This document shows positions 1 through 7,792 of a DNA stretch of 7,898 nt, piece by piece; the first letter of the stretch is position 1; each line of letters opens with the position of its first letter. The position numbers and the translations under genes are program-made. This DNA comes from UBA4656 sp002405525. Lineage in GTDB: Bacteria; Pseudomonadota; Gammaproteobacteria; Xanthomonadales; Ahniellaceae. Below the pieces are notes generated by a model. The model was not told the origin of the DNA and did not search any database. It saw only the letters and a program-made list of their open reading frames with translations. The stretch spans positions 1 to 7,898 of the forward strand of contig DAIMGT010000105.1 in the NCBI GenBank assembly GCA_036723735.1, written 5' to 3'.

Positions 1-1
1 G

Positions 2-1081
2 CTCAAGGGCAAGATCCTCAACGTCGAGAAGGCGCGCTTCGACAAGATGCTCGGCTCGGCCGAGGTCGGCACCCTGATCACCGCGCTCGGCTGCGGAATC
101 GGCAAGGACGAGTTCGATCCCGACAAGCTGCGCTACCACCGCATCATCATCATGACCGACGCGGACGTGGACGGATCCCACATCCGCACCCTGCTGCTGA
201 CCTTCTTCTACCGCCAGATGCCGGTCCTCATCGAGCGCGGGCACATCTACATCGGCCTGCCGCCGCTGTTCAAGATGAAGCAGGGCAAGCAGGAGTTCTA
301 CCTCAAGGACGAAGCCGCGCTGTCGGCCTACCTGATCAGCAACGCGGTCGAGGACGCGGCGATGCACTACGCGCCCGACGCACCGCCGGTGGCGGGGCAG
401 GGGCTGGAGACGCTGCTGCGCGACTACGCGGCGGCCATGGAGCAGATCGAGCGCCTCGGGCACCGCCACGATCCCGGCGTGCTGCGCGCGCTGGTCGACC
501 TGCCGCCGCTGAAAGTCGCCGATTTCGACGATGCCGTCGCGCTGGAGGCCTGGGTGGCGAGGCTGTCGCGCGCGCTCACCGTGGCCTCGCTGGGCAAGCC
601 GCGCTACGTCTTCGAGGCGCTGGTGGCCACGCCCGAGCGACCCGGAGCGATCCGCATTCGCAAACAGCACCATGGGCTGGCCACCGAGTCGCTGCTGTCG
701 GCGGCGTTCTTCGGCTCCGCCGACTACGCGCCGATCCGCACCGCCGCCGCGGCGTTGGACGGCTTCGTGCAGGCCGGCGCGCGCATCGCGCGCGGCAGCC
801 GCAGCCAGCCGGTGCGTGACTTCCACGAGGCGCACGCCTGGCTGATGGACGAAGCCAAGAAGGGTCGCACCATCCAGCGCTTCAAGGGCCTCGGCGAGAT
901 GAACCCGGAGCAGCTGTGGGAGACCACGGTCAACCCGGAGACGCGCCGCCTGCTGCAGGTGCGGATCGAGGACGCCGTGGCCGCCGACCAGATCTTCTCC
1001 ACCCTGATGGGCGACGTGGTCGAGCCGCGGCGCGAGTTCATCGAGCAGAACGCGCTGCGGGTGTCGAACCTCGACGTCTGA
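2..1081 (+). CDS. gyrB: DNA gyrase subunit B, C-terminal part (5' end outside window)
   Basis: ATPase subunit of the type II topoisomerase that introduces negative supercoils. The frame is open from base 2, so the start lies upstream; 359 residues are present, and roughly the first 450 of a family member of about 800 residues are missing. Visible are the end of the TOPRIM domain with the Mg-binding motif DADVDGSH (bases 158-181) and the following HIRTLLLTFFYRQM segment. Then comes the poorly conserved insert typical of gammaproteobacterial GyrB (about bases 300-850). The conserved tail runs from RFKGLGEMNPEQLWETT to the end SNLDV, close to the NLDI end of E. coli GyrB. The GLGEMNPEQLWET motif and the insert separate it from ParE. 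The stop is TGA at 1079-1081. The GHKL ATPase domain cannot be judged here. Confidence 0.98.
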   Translation, partial: LKGKILNVEKARFDKMLGSAEVGTLITALGCGIGKDEFDPDKLRYHRIIIMTDADVDGSHIRTLLLTFFYRQMPVLIERGHIYIGLPPLFKMKQGKQEFYLKDEAALSAYLISNAVEDAAMHYAPDAPPVAGQGLETLLRDYAAAMEQIERLGHRHDPGVLRALVDLPPLKVADFDDAVALEAWVARLSRALTVASLGKPRYVFEALVATPERPGAIRIRKQHHGLATESLLSAAFFGSADYAPIRTAAAALDGFVQAGARIARGSRSQPVRDFHEAHAWLMDEAKKGRTIQRFKGLGEMNPEQLWETTVNPETRRLLQVRIEDAVAADQIFSTLMGDVVEPRREFIEQNALRVSNLDV

Positions 1082-1133
1082 GGCGCGATCGGCCACCATC
1101 GCGGCACCCGTGGGCGCCCTCGCCCGCGGGCAT

Positions 1134-1137
1134 GGAG
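1134..1137 (+). promoter_or_regulatory. Ribosome binding site deciding the 1143 start
   Basis: GGAG lies 5 bases before the ATG at 1143. It supports that ATG over the in-frame GTG at 1110, which has no comparable upstream purine tract and would add 11 residues ahead of an otherwise clean N-terminal membrane anchor. The 61-base gap after gyrB also holds a weak hairpin (GGGCG 1112-1116 with CGCCC 1121-1125), without a T-run. Confidence 0.6.
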
Positions 1138-1142
1138 TGTCG

Positions 1143-2735
1143 ATGAAGAAGACCACGCTGTACCTGCTGGCGCTGGCGCTAGCGTCGCTCGGCGTCGCCG
1201 GGTTCCTATGGAAATGGAAGGTGCTGAACTTCCCGCTCACCCCGGTCGCACAGACCGAGGTGTGGGAAATCCAGGCGCGCGTCGAATACGACGCGCCGCG
1301 CGGACCGAGCCGCGTCGTCCTGCAGCTTCCCAACGATCCACCGGGCTATTCCATTCTCGACGAGCGCTACGTGGCACGCGGCTACGGTATGGCTTTCGCC
1401 GGCGTCGACGGCGCGCGCGAGGTGCAGTGGCAGATCCGCCGCGCCGGCGGCGGCGAAGCGGTGCTGTACTACCGCGCGACCATCTTCCGCGATGAGCGCG
1501 TGCCGGTGTTTCGCGACGAACCCGTGGTGCCGGTTCCGGGCACCTGGGAAGAACCCTTCGTCACCGCGCGCGCCGCACTGCTCGACGACGTGCGCGCAAA
1601 ATCGGTCGACAGCACCACGTTCGCCGCCGAACTGCTGCGCCGCCTGAACGCAGAGATGCCTTCCGAGGAAGTGAAGCTGCTCACCGAGCGGGCGTCCACC
1701 GTCGACGCGCGCGCGCGGCTTGCCGTGTCGCTGCTGGCCGATCGCCAGGTCGCCGCACGCCTGCTGCACGGCCTGCTGCTCGATGACTCGACCACCAACG
1801 CGATGCTTCGCACCTGGCTCCAGGTCTGGGACACCGACGCACGGGTCTGGAACACGGTCGATGCAGAGAGCGGGACGACCGGCTGGCCGCGCGGGCTGTT
1901 CGTGTGGAAGCGCGGCGAAGTACCGCTGGTGGACCTCACGGGAGGCCGCAACGAGGTGGTGGTGTTCAGTACCGTGCGCAGCCTCGCTGACGCCCTCGAC
2001 ACCGCCAAGCAGCGCCTCGAAGCGCGCGACAAGAACCTGGTCGCCTATTCGCTGCTCGACCTGCCGCTGCAGGCGCAGGAGGTCTACAAGATCCTGCTCC
2101 TGGTCCCGGTCGGGGCCTTCATCATGCTGATCCTGCGCAACCTGGTCGGCATCAAGACCTTCGGCACGTTCATGCCGGTGCTGATCGCACTCGCCTTCAA
2201 CTGGACCGGTCTGGTGCCGGGCGTGATCCTGTTCTTCACCGTGATCAGCGCCGGCCTGCTGGTGCGCTTCTACATGGAGCGACTGAAACTGCTCCTGGTA
2301 CCGCGCCTGACCGCGGTGCTGATCGTGGTCGTGATGCTGATGGCGCTGGTCAGCGTGGTGAGCAACCGGCTGGGCATCGAAGTCGGTCTCAACGTCGCGT
2401 TGTTCCCGATGATCATCATGACGATGACCATCGAGCGCGTGTCGGTGGCCTGGGAGGAGCGCGGGCCGGGCTTCGCCATCACCCAGGCGGGTGGTTCGAT
2501 TGCGATCGCGGTGCTGGCCTACCTGGCGATGAAGCAGGCCAACCTGCAGCACCTGATCTTCGTGTTCCCCGAACTGCTGCTCGTGCTGCTGGCCCTCACC
2601 CTGGTGCTGGGCCGCTACTCCGGCTACCGCCTGACCGAGCTGTTCCGCTTCCGGGCGATGGCGCGCGACCCGATCGCACCGGCGCCGGCCGCCGCCGCCG
2701 CGGATGCCGGCGGCTCCGGCAAGCCCGCGGAGTAG
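1143..2735 (+). CDS. Inactive transglutaminase-like / 7TM membrane protein (UUP1 family)
   Basis: A 530-residue inner-membrane protein. An N-terminal anchor (about residues 5-22) is followed by a large, presumably periplasmic region to about 313, then seven hydrophobic segments (about 316-335, 340-353, 357-374, 384-406, 415-430, 450-463, 470-489) and a Pro/Ala-rich tail. The segment GTFMPVLIALAF (341-352) is typical of the 7TM part of the family called inactive transglutaminase fused to 7 TM helices. Residues 184-275 resemble a transglutaminase core. The catalytic Cys is absent (the whole protein has no cysteine), the His site reads LRTW (222-225), and only the Asp (D240) appears kept, so catalysis by the usual mechanism is excluded. 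The ATP-grasp gene follows after 7 bases, as commonly found for this family. Biochemical role unknown; a scaffold or sensor for the ligase partner is inference. Family call fairly sure, function not. Confidence 0.85.
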   Translation: MKKTTLYLLALALASLGVAGFLWKWKVLNFPLTPVAQTEVWEIQARVEYDAPRGPSRVVLQLPNDPPGYSILDERYVARGYGMAFAGVDGAREVQWQIRRAGGGEAVLYYRATIFRDERVPVFRDEPVVPVPGTWEEPFVTARAALLDDVRAKSVDSTTFAAELLRRLNAEMPSEEVKLLTERASTVDARARLAVSLLADRQVAARLLHGLLLDDSTTNAMLRTWLQVWDTDARVWNTVDAESGTTGWPRGLFVWKRGEVPLVDLTGGRNEVVVFSTVRSLADALDTAKQRLEARDKNLVAYSLLDLPLQAQEVYKILLLVPVGAFIMLILRNLVGIKTFGTFMPVLIALAFNWTGLVPGVILFFTVISAGLLVRFYMERLKLLLVPRLTAVLIVVVMLMALVSVVSNRLGIEVGLNVALFPMIIMTMTIERVSVAWEERGPGFAITQAGGSIAIAVLAYLAMKQANLQHLIFVFPELLLVLLALTLVLGRYSGYRLTELFRFRAMARDPIAPAPAAAAADAGGSGKPAE

Positions 2736-2742
2736 GGCGGCC

Positions 2743-3705
2743 ATGTTCGGACTGATCGAGACCGCCAGGCGGCTGCGCAGCAAGGGGCTGATGGGCATCG
2801 GTGAACGTAACGCCGAGTACGTGCTGCGCTACAACCCGCGCAAGTTCTACCCACGCGTCGACGACAAGCTGATCACCAAACGGTTGGCGATCGAAGCCGG
2901 CCTGCCGGTGCCCGAGCTGTACGCGGTGGTGCGCGAGGAGCACGAGATCGCCGACCTGCACGAAAAGCTGCGCGGCCGCGAGCAGTTCGTGGTCAAGCCC
3001 GCGCATGGCTCCGGCGGCGACGGCATTCTGGTGATCAATGGTCGTCGTGGCGACAAGTACCGCCGCAGCAACGGCCAGTTCATGGGCCGCGAGGAGTTCG
3101 ATCACCACCTGTCGAACACTCTCTCCGGCCTGTTCAGCCTCGGCGGACAACCGGACCACGTTCTGGTCGAGTACTGCGTGCAGTTCGACCCGATCTTCGA
3201 CAACGTGTCCTACAAGGGCGTGCCGGACATCCGCATCATCGTCTTCCTCGGCTACCCGGTGATGGCGATGATCCGCCTGCCGACGCGGCTTTCAGACGGA
3301 AAGGCCAATCTGCACCAGGGCGCGATCGGCGTCGGCATCGACATCCCCACGGGGCTGACCCGGCGCGGCGTCTGGGGCAACGAGCCGGTCAAGGAGCATC
3401 CCGACACTGAGCATTCGATCGTCGGACTGGCGATCCCGCGCTGGGACGAGCTGCTGCTGATCGCGGCGCGCTGCTATGAACTCTCGCAGCTGGGCTATGT
3501 TGGCGTCGACATCGTGCTCGACCGGAACCTCGGTCCGCTGATTCTCGAACTCAACGCCCGACCCGGGCTCGCAATCCAGATCGCCAACGGCAACGGCCTG
3601 CTGAACCGCCTGCGCCGTATCCAGGAACTGGAGGTCGCGGGCGCGCTGTCGAAGGACCCGGCCGAGCGGGTGGCTTTCTCGCGGGCTCATTTCCCGACCA
3701 TCTGA
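2743..3705 (+). CDS. ATP-grasp protein, alpha-L-glutamate ligase-like (RimK-related)
   Basis: A 320-residue cytoplasmic ATP-grasp enzyme, predicted to join a carboxylate to an amino group through an acyl-phosphate. The N-terminal lobe has NPRKFYPRVDDK and LAIEAGLPVPELY. The nucleotide lysine and glycine-rich loop are VVKPAHGSGGDG (K85, loop 89-94). DIR is at 162-164. The metal-binding residues are D256 in GVDIV and E269/N271 in LELNARPG, so the active site looks intact. It matches the family annotated as alpha-L-glutamate ligase homologue, which accompanies the inactive transglutaminase/7TM protein, rather than RimK itself; the substrate is not known. The ATG at 2743 gives the family-typical start MFGLIETARR, whereas the in-frame ATG at 2704 would lie inside the upstream gene. 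A weak purine-rich RBS (GGGCGG, 2735-2740) overlaps the upstream stop, suggesting coupled translation. The retropepsin-like protease often associated with these genes is not in the window. Confidence 0.88.
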   Translation: MFGLIETARRLRSKGLMGIGERNAEYVLRYNPRKFYPRVDDKLITKRLAIEAGLPVPELYAVVREEHEIADLHEKLRGREQFVVKPAHGSGGDGILVINGRRGDKYRRSNGQFMGREEFDHHLSNTLSGLFSLGGQPDHVLVEYCVQFDPIFDNVSYKGVPDIRIIVFLGYPVMAMIRLPTRLSDGKANLHQGAIGVGIDIPTGLTRRGVWGNEPVKEHPDTEHSIVGLAIPRWDELLLIAARCYELSQLGYVGVDIVLDRNLGPLILELNARPGLAIQIANGNGLLNRLRRIQELEVAGALSKDPAERVAFSRAHFPTI

Positions 3706-3785
3706 ACCACACCGTGCGCCCAACCCCGCGCAACACCGCGGCACGTTGCAAGTGAATGCCGCAGGTGTCGCTCCGGCGGCGCGGC

Positions 3786-3815
3786 TTGAGGCCCGTGCGC
3801 CGCCGGCGCTAGGCT
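3786..3815 (+). promoter_or_regulatory. Possible sigma70-type promoter for the TPR gene
   Basis: TTGAGG (3786-3791) and TAGGCT (3810-3815) are separated by 18 bases, which matches 4/6 and 3/6 of the -35 and -10 consensus. It lies in the 166-base gap before the TPR gene, where a new transcription unit is plausible. The spacer contains a small GCGCC/GGCGC inverted repeat. This is pattern matching only; GC-rich promoters are hard to call by eye. Confidence 0.3.
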
Positions 3816-3871
3816 TGGACCCCCGCGGAACGTACTTCACGTCCGCGTGCACTCATCCCGCCGAGGTTCCC

Positions 3872-5179
3872 ATGCAGACCGCCCCGCGTTTCCTCCAGGC
3901 CCTCTCCCTGCTGCTGCTGATCACCCTCGCCGCAGGCGATGCGCTGGCCCAGCGCGGCAAGAAGGAGGAGAACGAGTTCCCCAACGCGACCCGCGCCGAA
4001 CCGCGCTCGCTGAAGGTCTCCGAAGGCAACTCCAAGAAGATCAACGAGGCCTACGACCTGCTCGACCAGGGCGAGGACGAAAAAGCGCGCGAGGTCCTGC
4101 AGTCGATCCTCGACAACCCGAGGTCCAGCCCCTACGAGAAGGCGCTGTGCCTGCAGGGCCTGGCGCAGGTGCTGTACAACCAAGACGATATCGCCGGCGC
4201 CGTCGAGACCAACGAAAAGGCACTCGCGCTCGACAGCCTGGACAACAAGTCGCACTTCAACCTGGTCTACCAGGTCGCGCAAATGAACCTGATGGACGAG
4301 CGTTACGACGCCGCGCTGGCCGCAGTGGAGCGATGGATCGCGCTGACCGGCAAGGAAACCGCCGAGGCAATGGCGCTCAAGGGCAACGCCCTCTACCGGC
4401 TGGAGCGTTTTCCGGAGGCGTCCGCCGCGATGTCGAAGGCGATCGCGCTTTCGCCAGAGCCGTCGGACACCTGGCAGCAGCTTCTGGTCGCCTCCTATTA
4501 CGACGCCGAGAACTTCACCGCCGCCGCCGCCGCCGCCGAGGCCGCACTCGCCAAGAACCCTGCGCAGAAAACCGTGGCGCGCCAACTGGCGTCGATCTAC
4601 ATTGAACTCGAACAGGGCGAAAAGGCGATCCAGGTGCTGGAAGCCGCGAAATCGCGCGGCCTGCTGACCGAAGCCTCCGACCTGCGCCAGCTGTTCCAGC
4701 TCTACAACTTCGTGGAGCGCCCGTCCGAAGCGGCGCGCACGATCAACGAAGGCCTCGCCGCCGGCATCCTCAAGGAGGACCTCGACACCCTGAAGGGCCT
4801 CGGTGACGCCTGGGTGCTTACGGCGCAGGACGCGGCCGACGAAAGCGTGCAGCAGACCGAAGCCTTCGACAAGGCAATCACCGCCTACGACCGCGCGTCG
4901 CCTCTGGCCAAGAACGGCGAAATCGATTTCGTGCGCGCGCAGCTTCTGATCCAGGAAAAGGAGCGCTTTGCCGAGGGCAAGTTGGCGATGAGCCAGGCGC
5001 TGTCGCGCGGCGGGCTCAAGCGGGAAGGCGAGGCCTACATCCTGCTGGGCAACGCGGAAGCCGAACTGGGCAATCAGGCGGCCGCAATCGCCGCTTACGA
5101 AAAGGCGCGTTCATTCCCCGGAACCAAGACCATGGCGGAAGCCTGGCTGCGCAGCGCACGCGGCGGTCGCGGCGGCTGA
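3872..5179 (+). CDS. Secreted tetratricopeptide repeat protein next to the TonB operon
   Basis: A 435-residue protein with a clear Sec signal peptide: basic start, hydrophobic core LLLLITLAA, and a cleavage site ALA|Q after residue 26. The mature protein is therefore probably periplasmic. From about residue 55 to 420 it is built of helical TPR-like repeats, for example EAYDLLDQGEDEKAREVL, AMALKGNALYRLERFPEASA and the last, best-formed one AYILLGNAEAELGNQAAAIA. TPRs bind proteins, so an adaptor role is likely. A six-codon GCC run (4520-4537) encodes six alanines in one repeat. The ATG at 3872 has AGG 5 bases upstream (3864-3866) and begins the signal peptide; the in-frame GTG at 3746 would put 42 non-conserved residues before it. 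TPR proteins adjoin TonB2-type systems in other gammaproteobacteria, so a TonB-related role is a reasonable inference, not shown here. Confidence 0.85.
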   Translation: MQTAPRFLQALSLLLLITLAAGDALAQRGKKEENEFPNATRAEPRSLKVSEGNSKKINEAYDLLDQGEDEKAREVLQSILDNPRSSPYEKALCLQGLAQVLYNQDDIAGAVETNEKALALDSLDNKSHFNLVYQVAQMNLMDERYDAALAAVERWIALTGKETAEAMALKGNALYRLERFPEASAAMSKAIALSPEPSDTWQQLLVASYYDAENFTAAAAAAEAALAKNPAQKTVARQLASIYIELEQGEKAIQVLEAAKSRGLLTEASDLRQLFQLYNFVERPSEAARTINEGLAAGILKEDLDTLKGLGDAWVLTAQDAADESVQQTEAFDKAITAYDRASPLAKNGEIDFVRAQLLIQEKERFAEGKLAMSQALSRGGLKREGEAYILLGNAEAELGNQAAAIAAYEKARSFPGTKTMAEAWLRSARGGRGG

Positions 5180-5197
5180 AGAAAACGATTTCATTCA
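5177..5197. promoter_or_regulatory. A/T-rich imperfect palindrome at the end of the TPR gene
   Basis: TGAAGAAA (5177-5184) pairs with TTTC-A-TTCA (5189-5197, one bulged A) around the loop ACGA. The dyad begins at the TPR stop codon and is one of the few A/T-rich patches in this GC-rich window. It could be an operator upstream of tonB or a weak hairpin. It does not match the 19-base Fur consensus well, so no regulator is assigned. Confidence 0.3.
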
Positions 5198-5210
5198 CGT
5201 ACCGTTCTGC

Positions 5211-5240
5211 TTGTCAGTCGGCGCGCGACTGGTGTACCGT
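5211..5240 (+). promoter_or_regulatory. Possible promoter for tonB-exbB-exbD1-exbD2
   Basis: TTGTCA (5211-5216) and TACCGT (5235-5240) lie 18 bases apart, about 115 bases before the tonB start. The -35 matches 5/6 and the -10 only 3/6 of the sigma70 consensus. A promoter is expected because the 174-base spacer separates tonB from the TPR gene, but its exact place is uncertain and cotranscription with the TPR gene cannot be excluded. The rest of the spacer shows no gene. Confidence 0.3.
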
Positions 5241-5353
5241 CGATCGCCTCGTGATGAAAAGCACGGCTGCGCTGCAGGGAGCGCCTCCGCACCGCACGCA
5301 GGCAGCGCCAGCATGCGAGTGCCTTCACGCTGCGTTCCCCCGACGGGTTTTCC

Positions 5354-6010
<657 letters not shown>

Positions 6011-6014
6011 AGCC

Positions 6015-6851
6015 ATGCAGCAAGACGCGAGTTCGACCCAGTCGGCGCCGGCCGCCGCTCCGGTGGAGACCCCGGCCCCTGCGCCGGCCCCGTTCGACCC
6101 GATGGCCTCGCCGGGCGCTCCGGTCGGCATCGATTCGAATGCAGCGGCCCTGCAGCAGATGGGCTTCAGCCACATGCTCACCCAGTTCGACTGGGTGGGA
6201 TGGACCGTGTTCATCACGCTGATCGTGATGTCGTTCGCATCCTGGTTCTACATCGTGTGGAACGGCATCCGCAATTCGATGATCACCACGCGCATGGAGC
6301 GCGTCATCGGCACCTTCTGGCAGACGCCGTCGGCAGCCGACGCCGTGCGCTTCATGGAGGAGCAGCCGAAGTCGGAGCCGTTCTCCAAGATCGCCCTCGA
6401 GTGTGCGTCGGCGGCCGCCCACCACCAGCGCAACGAGGGTTCGCGCCTGGTCGAAGCGCTCAACCGCTCGGAGTTCATCGACCGCGCCCTGCGCCAGGCG
6501 GTGCAGCGCGAGAGCAGCAAGCTCGAAGGCGGCCTCACCCTGCTGGCGACCGTGGGATCGTCCGCTCCGTTCATCGGCTTGCTCGGCACGGTGTGGGCCA
6601 TGTATCACGCCCTGCTGCGCATCGGTGCGTCCGGCCAAGCGTCGCTCGACGTGGTCGCCGGCCCGATCGGCGAGGCGCTGATCATGACCGCGATCGGCCT
6701 GTTCGTCGCCATTCCGGCGCTGCTCGGCTACAACTTCCTGAACCGCAGCAACCGCAAGATCAATGCACGGTTCGACGAATTCGCGCACGATCTGCACGAC
6801 TTCTTCGCGACCGGCGCACGCGTGGACGGTGCGGCGCCGAAGCCGCGCTGA
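6015..6851 (+). CDS. exbB: ExbB, MotA/TolQ/ExbB proton channel subunit
   Basis: A 278-residue inner-membrane subunit that forms, with ExbD, the proton channel powering TonB. Three membrane segments are seen at about 60-82, 172-198 and 216-242, with the large cytoplasmic loop between the first two. The signature LLATVGSSAPFIGLLGTVW and the segment GEALIMTAIGLFVAIPA are classic. T192, E220 and T225 keep the spacing of the functional T148, E176 and T181 of E. coli ExbB. About 55 residues rich in Ala and Pro precede the first membrane segment, longer than in E. coli and without a signal-peptide profile. The RBS AAGGG (6003-6007) overlaps the tonB stop, 7 bases before ATG. TolQ is less likely given the tonB/exbD context. 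A strong hairpin follows the stop. Confidence 0.95.
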   Translation: MQQDASSTQSAPAAAPVETPAPAPAPFDPMASPGAPVGIDSNAAALQQMGFSHMLTQFDWVGWTVFITLIVMSFASWFYIVWNGIRNSMITTRMERVIGTFWQTPSAADAVRFMEEQPKSEPFSKIALECASAAAHHQRNEGSRLVEALNRSEFIDRALRQAVQRESSKLEGGLTLLATVGSSAPFIGLLGTVWAMYHALLRIGASGQASLDVVAGPIGEALIMTAIGLFVAIPALLGYNFLNRSNRKINARFDEFAHDLHDFFATGARVDGAAPKPR

Positions 6852-6862
6852 CGAGACTCGCC

Positions 6863-6893
6863 GCGCGCCCCGGGCCTGGTGCCCGGGGCGCGC
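6863..6893 (+). promoter_or_regulatory. Perfect 13-bp GC hairpin between exbB and exbD1
   Basis: GCGCGCCCCGGGC (6863-6875) and its exact reverse complement (6881-6893) flank the 5-base loop CTGGT. It starts 12 bases after the exbB stop. What follows is AGTTCCAAATCC, without a T-run, so it is not a canonical rho-independent terminator. Its place inside an operon suggests an RNA-stability or processing element, or partial termination, that would let ExbB be made in excess over ExbD. The structure is certain; the role is inference. Confidence 0.75.
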
Positions 6894-6935
6894 AGTTCCA
6901 AATCCTTCCACCAAAGCAATCGGGCGGTAGCGGCC

Positions 6936-7346
6936 ATGGGCATGTCGGTCGGCGGCGGAGAAGGCTCCGTCATGGCGGAAATCAACGTCACTCCCTTGGT
7001 GGACGTGATGCTGGTGTTGCTGATCATCTTCATGATCACCGCGCCCTTGATGTCGCACAAGGTCGAGATCGAACTGCCGCTGGCGACCGCGGAAAAGAAC
7101 GACGCAGACCTCGGGACCATCACCATCGCGCTGACTGATAACGGCGACATCTTCTGGAACGATCGACCGGTCACGCGCGAAGTGTTTTTCGCCCAGATGC
7201 GCGTCGAGGCGCGTCGTGAGCCGCAGCCGACGGTGCAATTGCGTGCCGACCGGAGCACCACCTGGGAAGACGCCGGCAAGCTGTTCTCGCTGGCCAAGAA
7301 CGCCGGCATGAAAAGCGTGCGGGTGGTCACCACCCCGCAGCGCTGA
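6936..7346 (+). CDS. exbD1: ExbD, biopolymer transport protein (first copy)
   Basis: A 136-residue inner-membrane partner of ExbB. A short cytoplasmic N-terminus ends in AEINVTPLVDVMLVLLIIF, the single membrane segment (about 20-38) containing D23, the equivalent of the essential proton-carrying Asp25 of E. coli ExbD. A periplasmic domain follows, with GDIFWNDRPV, VQLRADRSTTWEDAGKLF and AKNAGMKSVRVV, all typical of the family. ATG 6936 is chosen, with the weak RBS GGGCGG at 6922-6927; ATG 6942 is an equally possible start. The in-frame GTG at 6879 lies in the loop of the preceding hairpin and is unlikely. exbD2 begins 9 bases downstream. This copy is closer to the usual ExbD pattern than the second and is presumably the iron-uptake one. 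Confidence 0.93.
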   Translation: MGMSVGGGEGSVMAEINVTPLVDVMLVLLIIFMITAPLMSHKVEIELPLATAEKNDADLGTITIALTDNGDIFWNDRPVTREVFFAQMRVEARREPQPTVQLRADRSTTWEDAGKLFSLAKNAGMKSVRVVTTPQR

Positions 7347-7355
7347 GGACTCCCC

Positions 7356-7763
7356 ATGGCCTTCTCCTCCAAATCAGCCGGCCCGATGGCGGACATCAAC
7401 GTCACGCCGCTGATCGACGTGATGCTGTGCCTGCTGATCCTGTTCATCCTCAATGCACCGTCGCCGGTGCACCAGGTGAAAGTGGACCTGCCGCAGAAGA
7501 GCACCGTGCCGCCGACGATCGAGCCACCGCCGCCGATTTCGCTGAAGATCACCGCCAGCGGTGACTTCTATTGGAACGACCAACCCCTGATCAAGCCGGC
7601 CCTCGAGCCGCAGCTGCGTCTCGAGGCGGGCAAGGACCCGCAGCCGGAACTGCAGGTCGACATCGAATACCAGACGCAGTTCGAACTGGTCGCCGAAGTC
7701 CTGGCTACGGCGAAGGGCGCTGGCATGAGCAAGATCGGCTTCAAGAACATGCCTGAGGGCTAA
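7356..7763 (+). CDS. exbD2: ExbD-family protein, second copy
   Basis: A 135-residue ExbD paralogue. It has ADINVTPLIDVMLCLLILF with the membrane Asp (D21), then a periplasmic domain with GDFYWNDQPL and a C-terminal AKGAGMSKIGFKN. It aligns along its whole length with exbD1, but differs in having a Pro-rich stretch (PPTIEPPPP) after the membrane segment and VDIEYQTQFE where ExbD1 has LRADRSTTWE. The RBS GAGGA (7345-7349) overlaps the exbD1 stop, 6 bases before ATG 7356. In Xanthomonas campestris the same order tonB-exbB-exbD1-exbD2 exists; there exbD2 is reported as dispensable for iron uptake but needed in plant interaction. By position and family this is its counterpart; the role in this organism is inferred. 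Confidence 0.92.
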   Translation: MAFSSKSAGPMADINVTPLIDVMLCLLILFILNAPSPVHQVKVDLPQKSTVPPTIEPPPPISLKITASGDFYWNDQPLIKPALEPQLRLEAGKDPQPELQVDIEYQTQFELVAEVLATAKGAGMSKIGFKNMPEG

Positions 7764-7792
7764 CCGGCCGCAGACTGCCTCGCGCGACACCC

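Noticed and set aside
1110..1142. Upstream GTG start for the 7TM protein
   Set aside because: The ATG at 1143 has a proper RBS and begins the membrane anchor directly.
1206..2798. 530-codon open frame on the minus strand
   Set aside because: It is antisense to the 7TM gene, His/Gln/Arg-rich with no recognisable domain, and reflects GC-rich codon bias of the real gene.
5181..5199. Fur box
   Set aside because: Only about half of the 19 consensus positions match, and the best alignment requires a one-base deletion.
6863..6893. Hairpin as a standard rho-independent terminator
   Set aside because: There is no T-run after the stem and exbD1 and exbD2 lie downstream in the same direction.
6879..6935. 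Upstream GTG start for exbD1
   Set aside because: It falls in the loop of the 13-bp hairpin and adds residues not seen in ExbD proteins.
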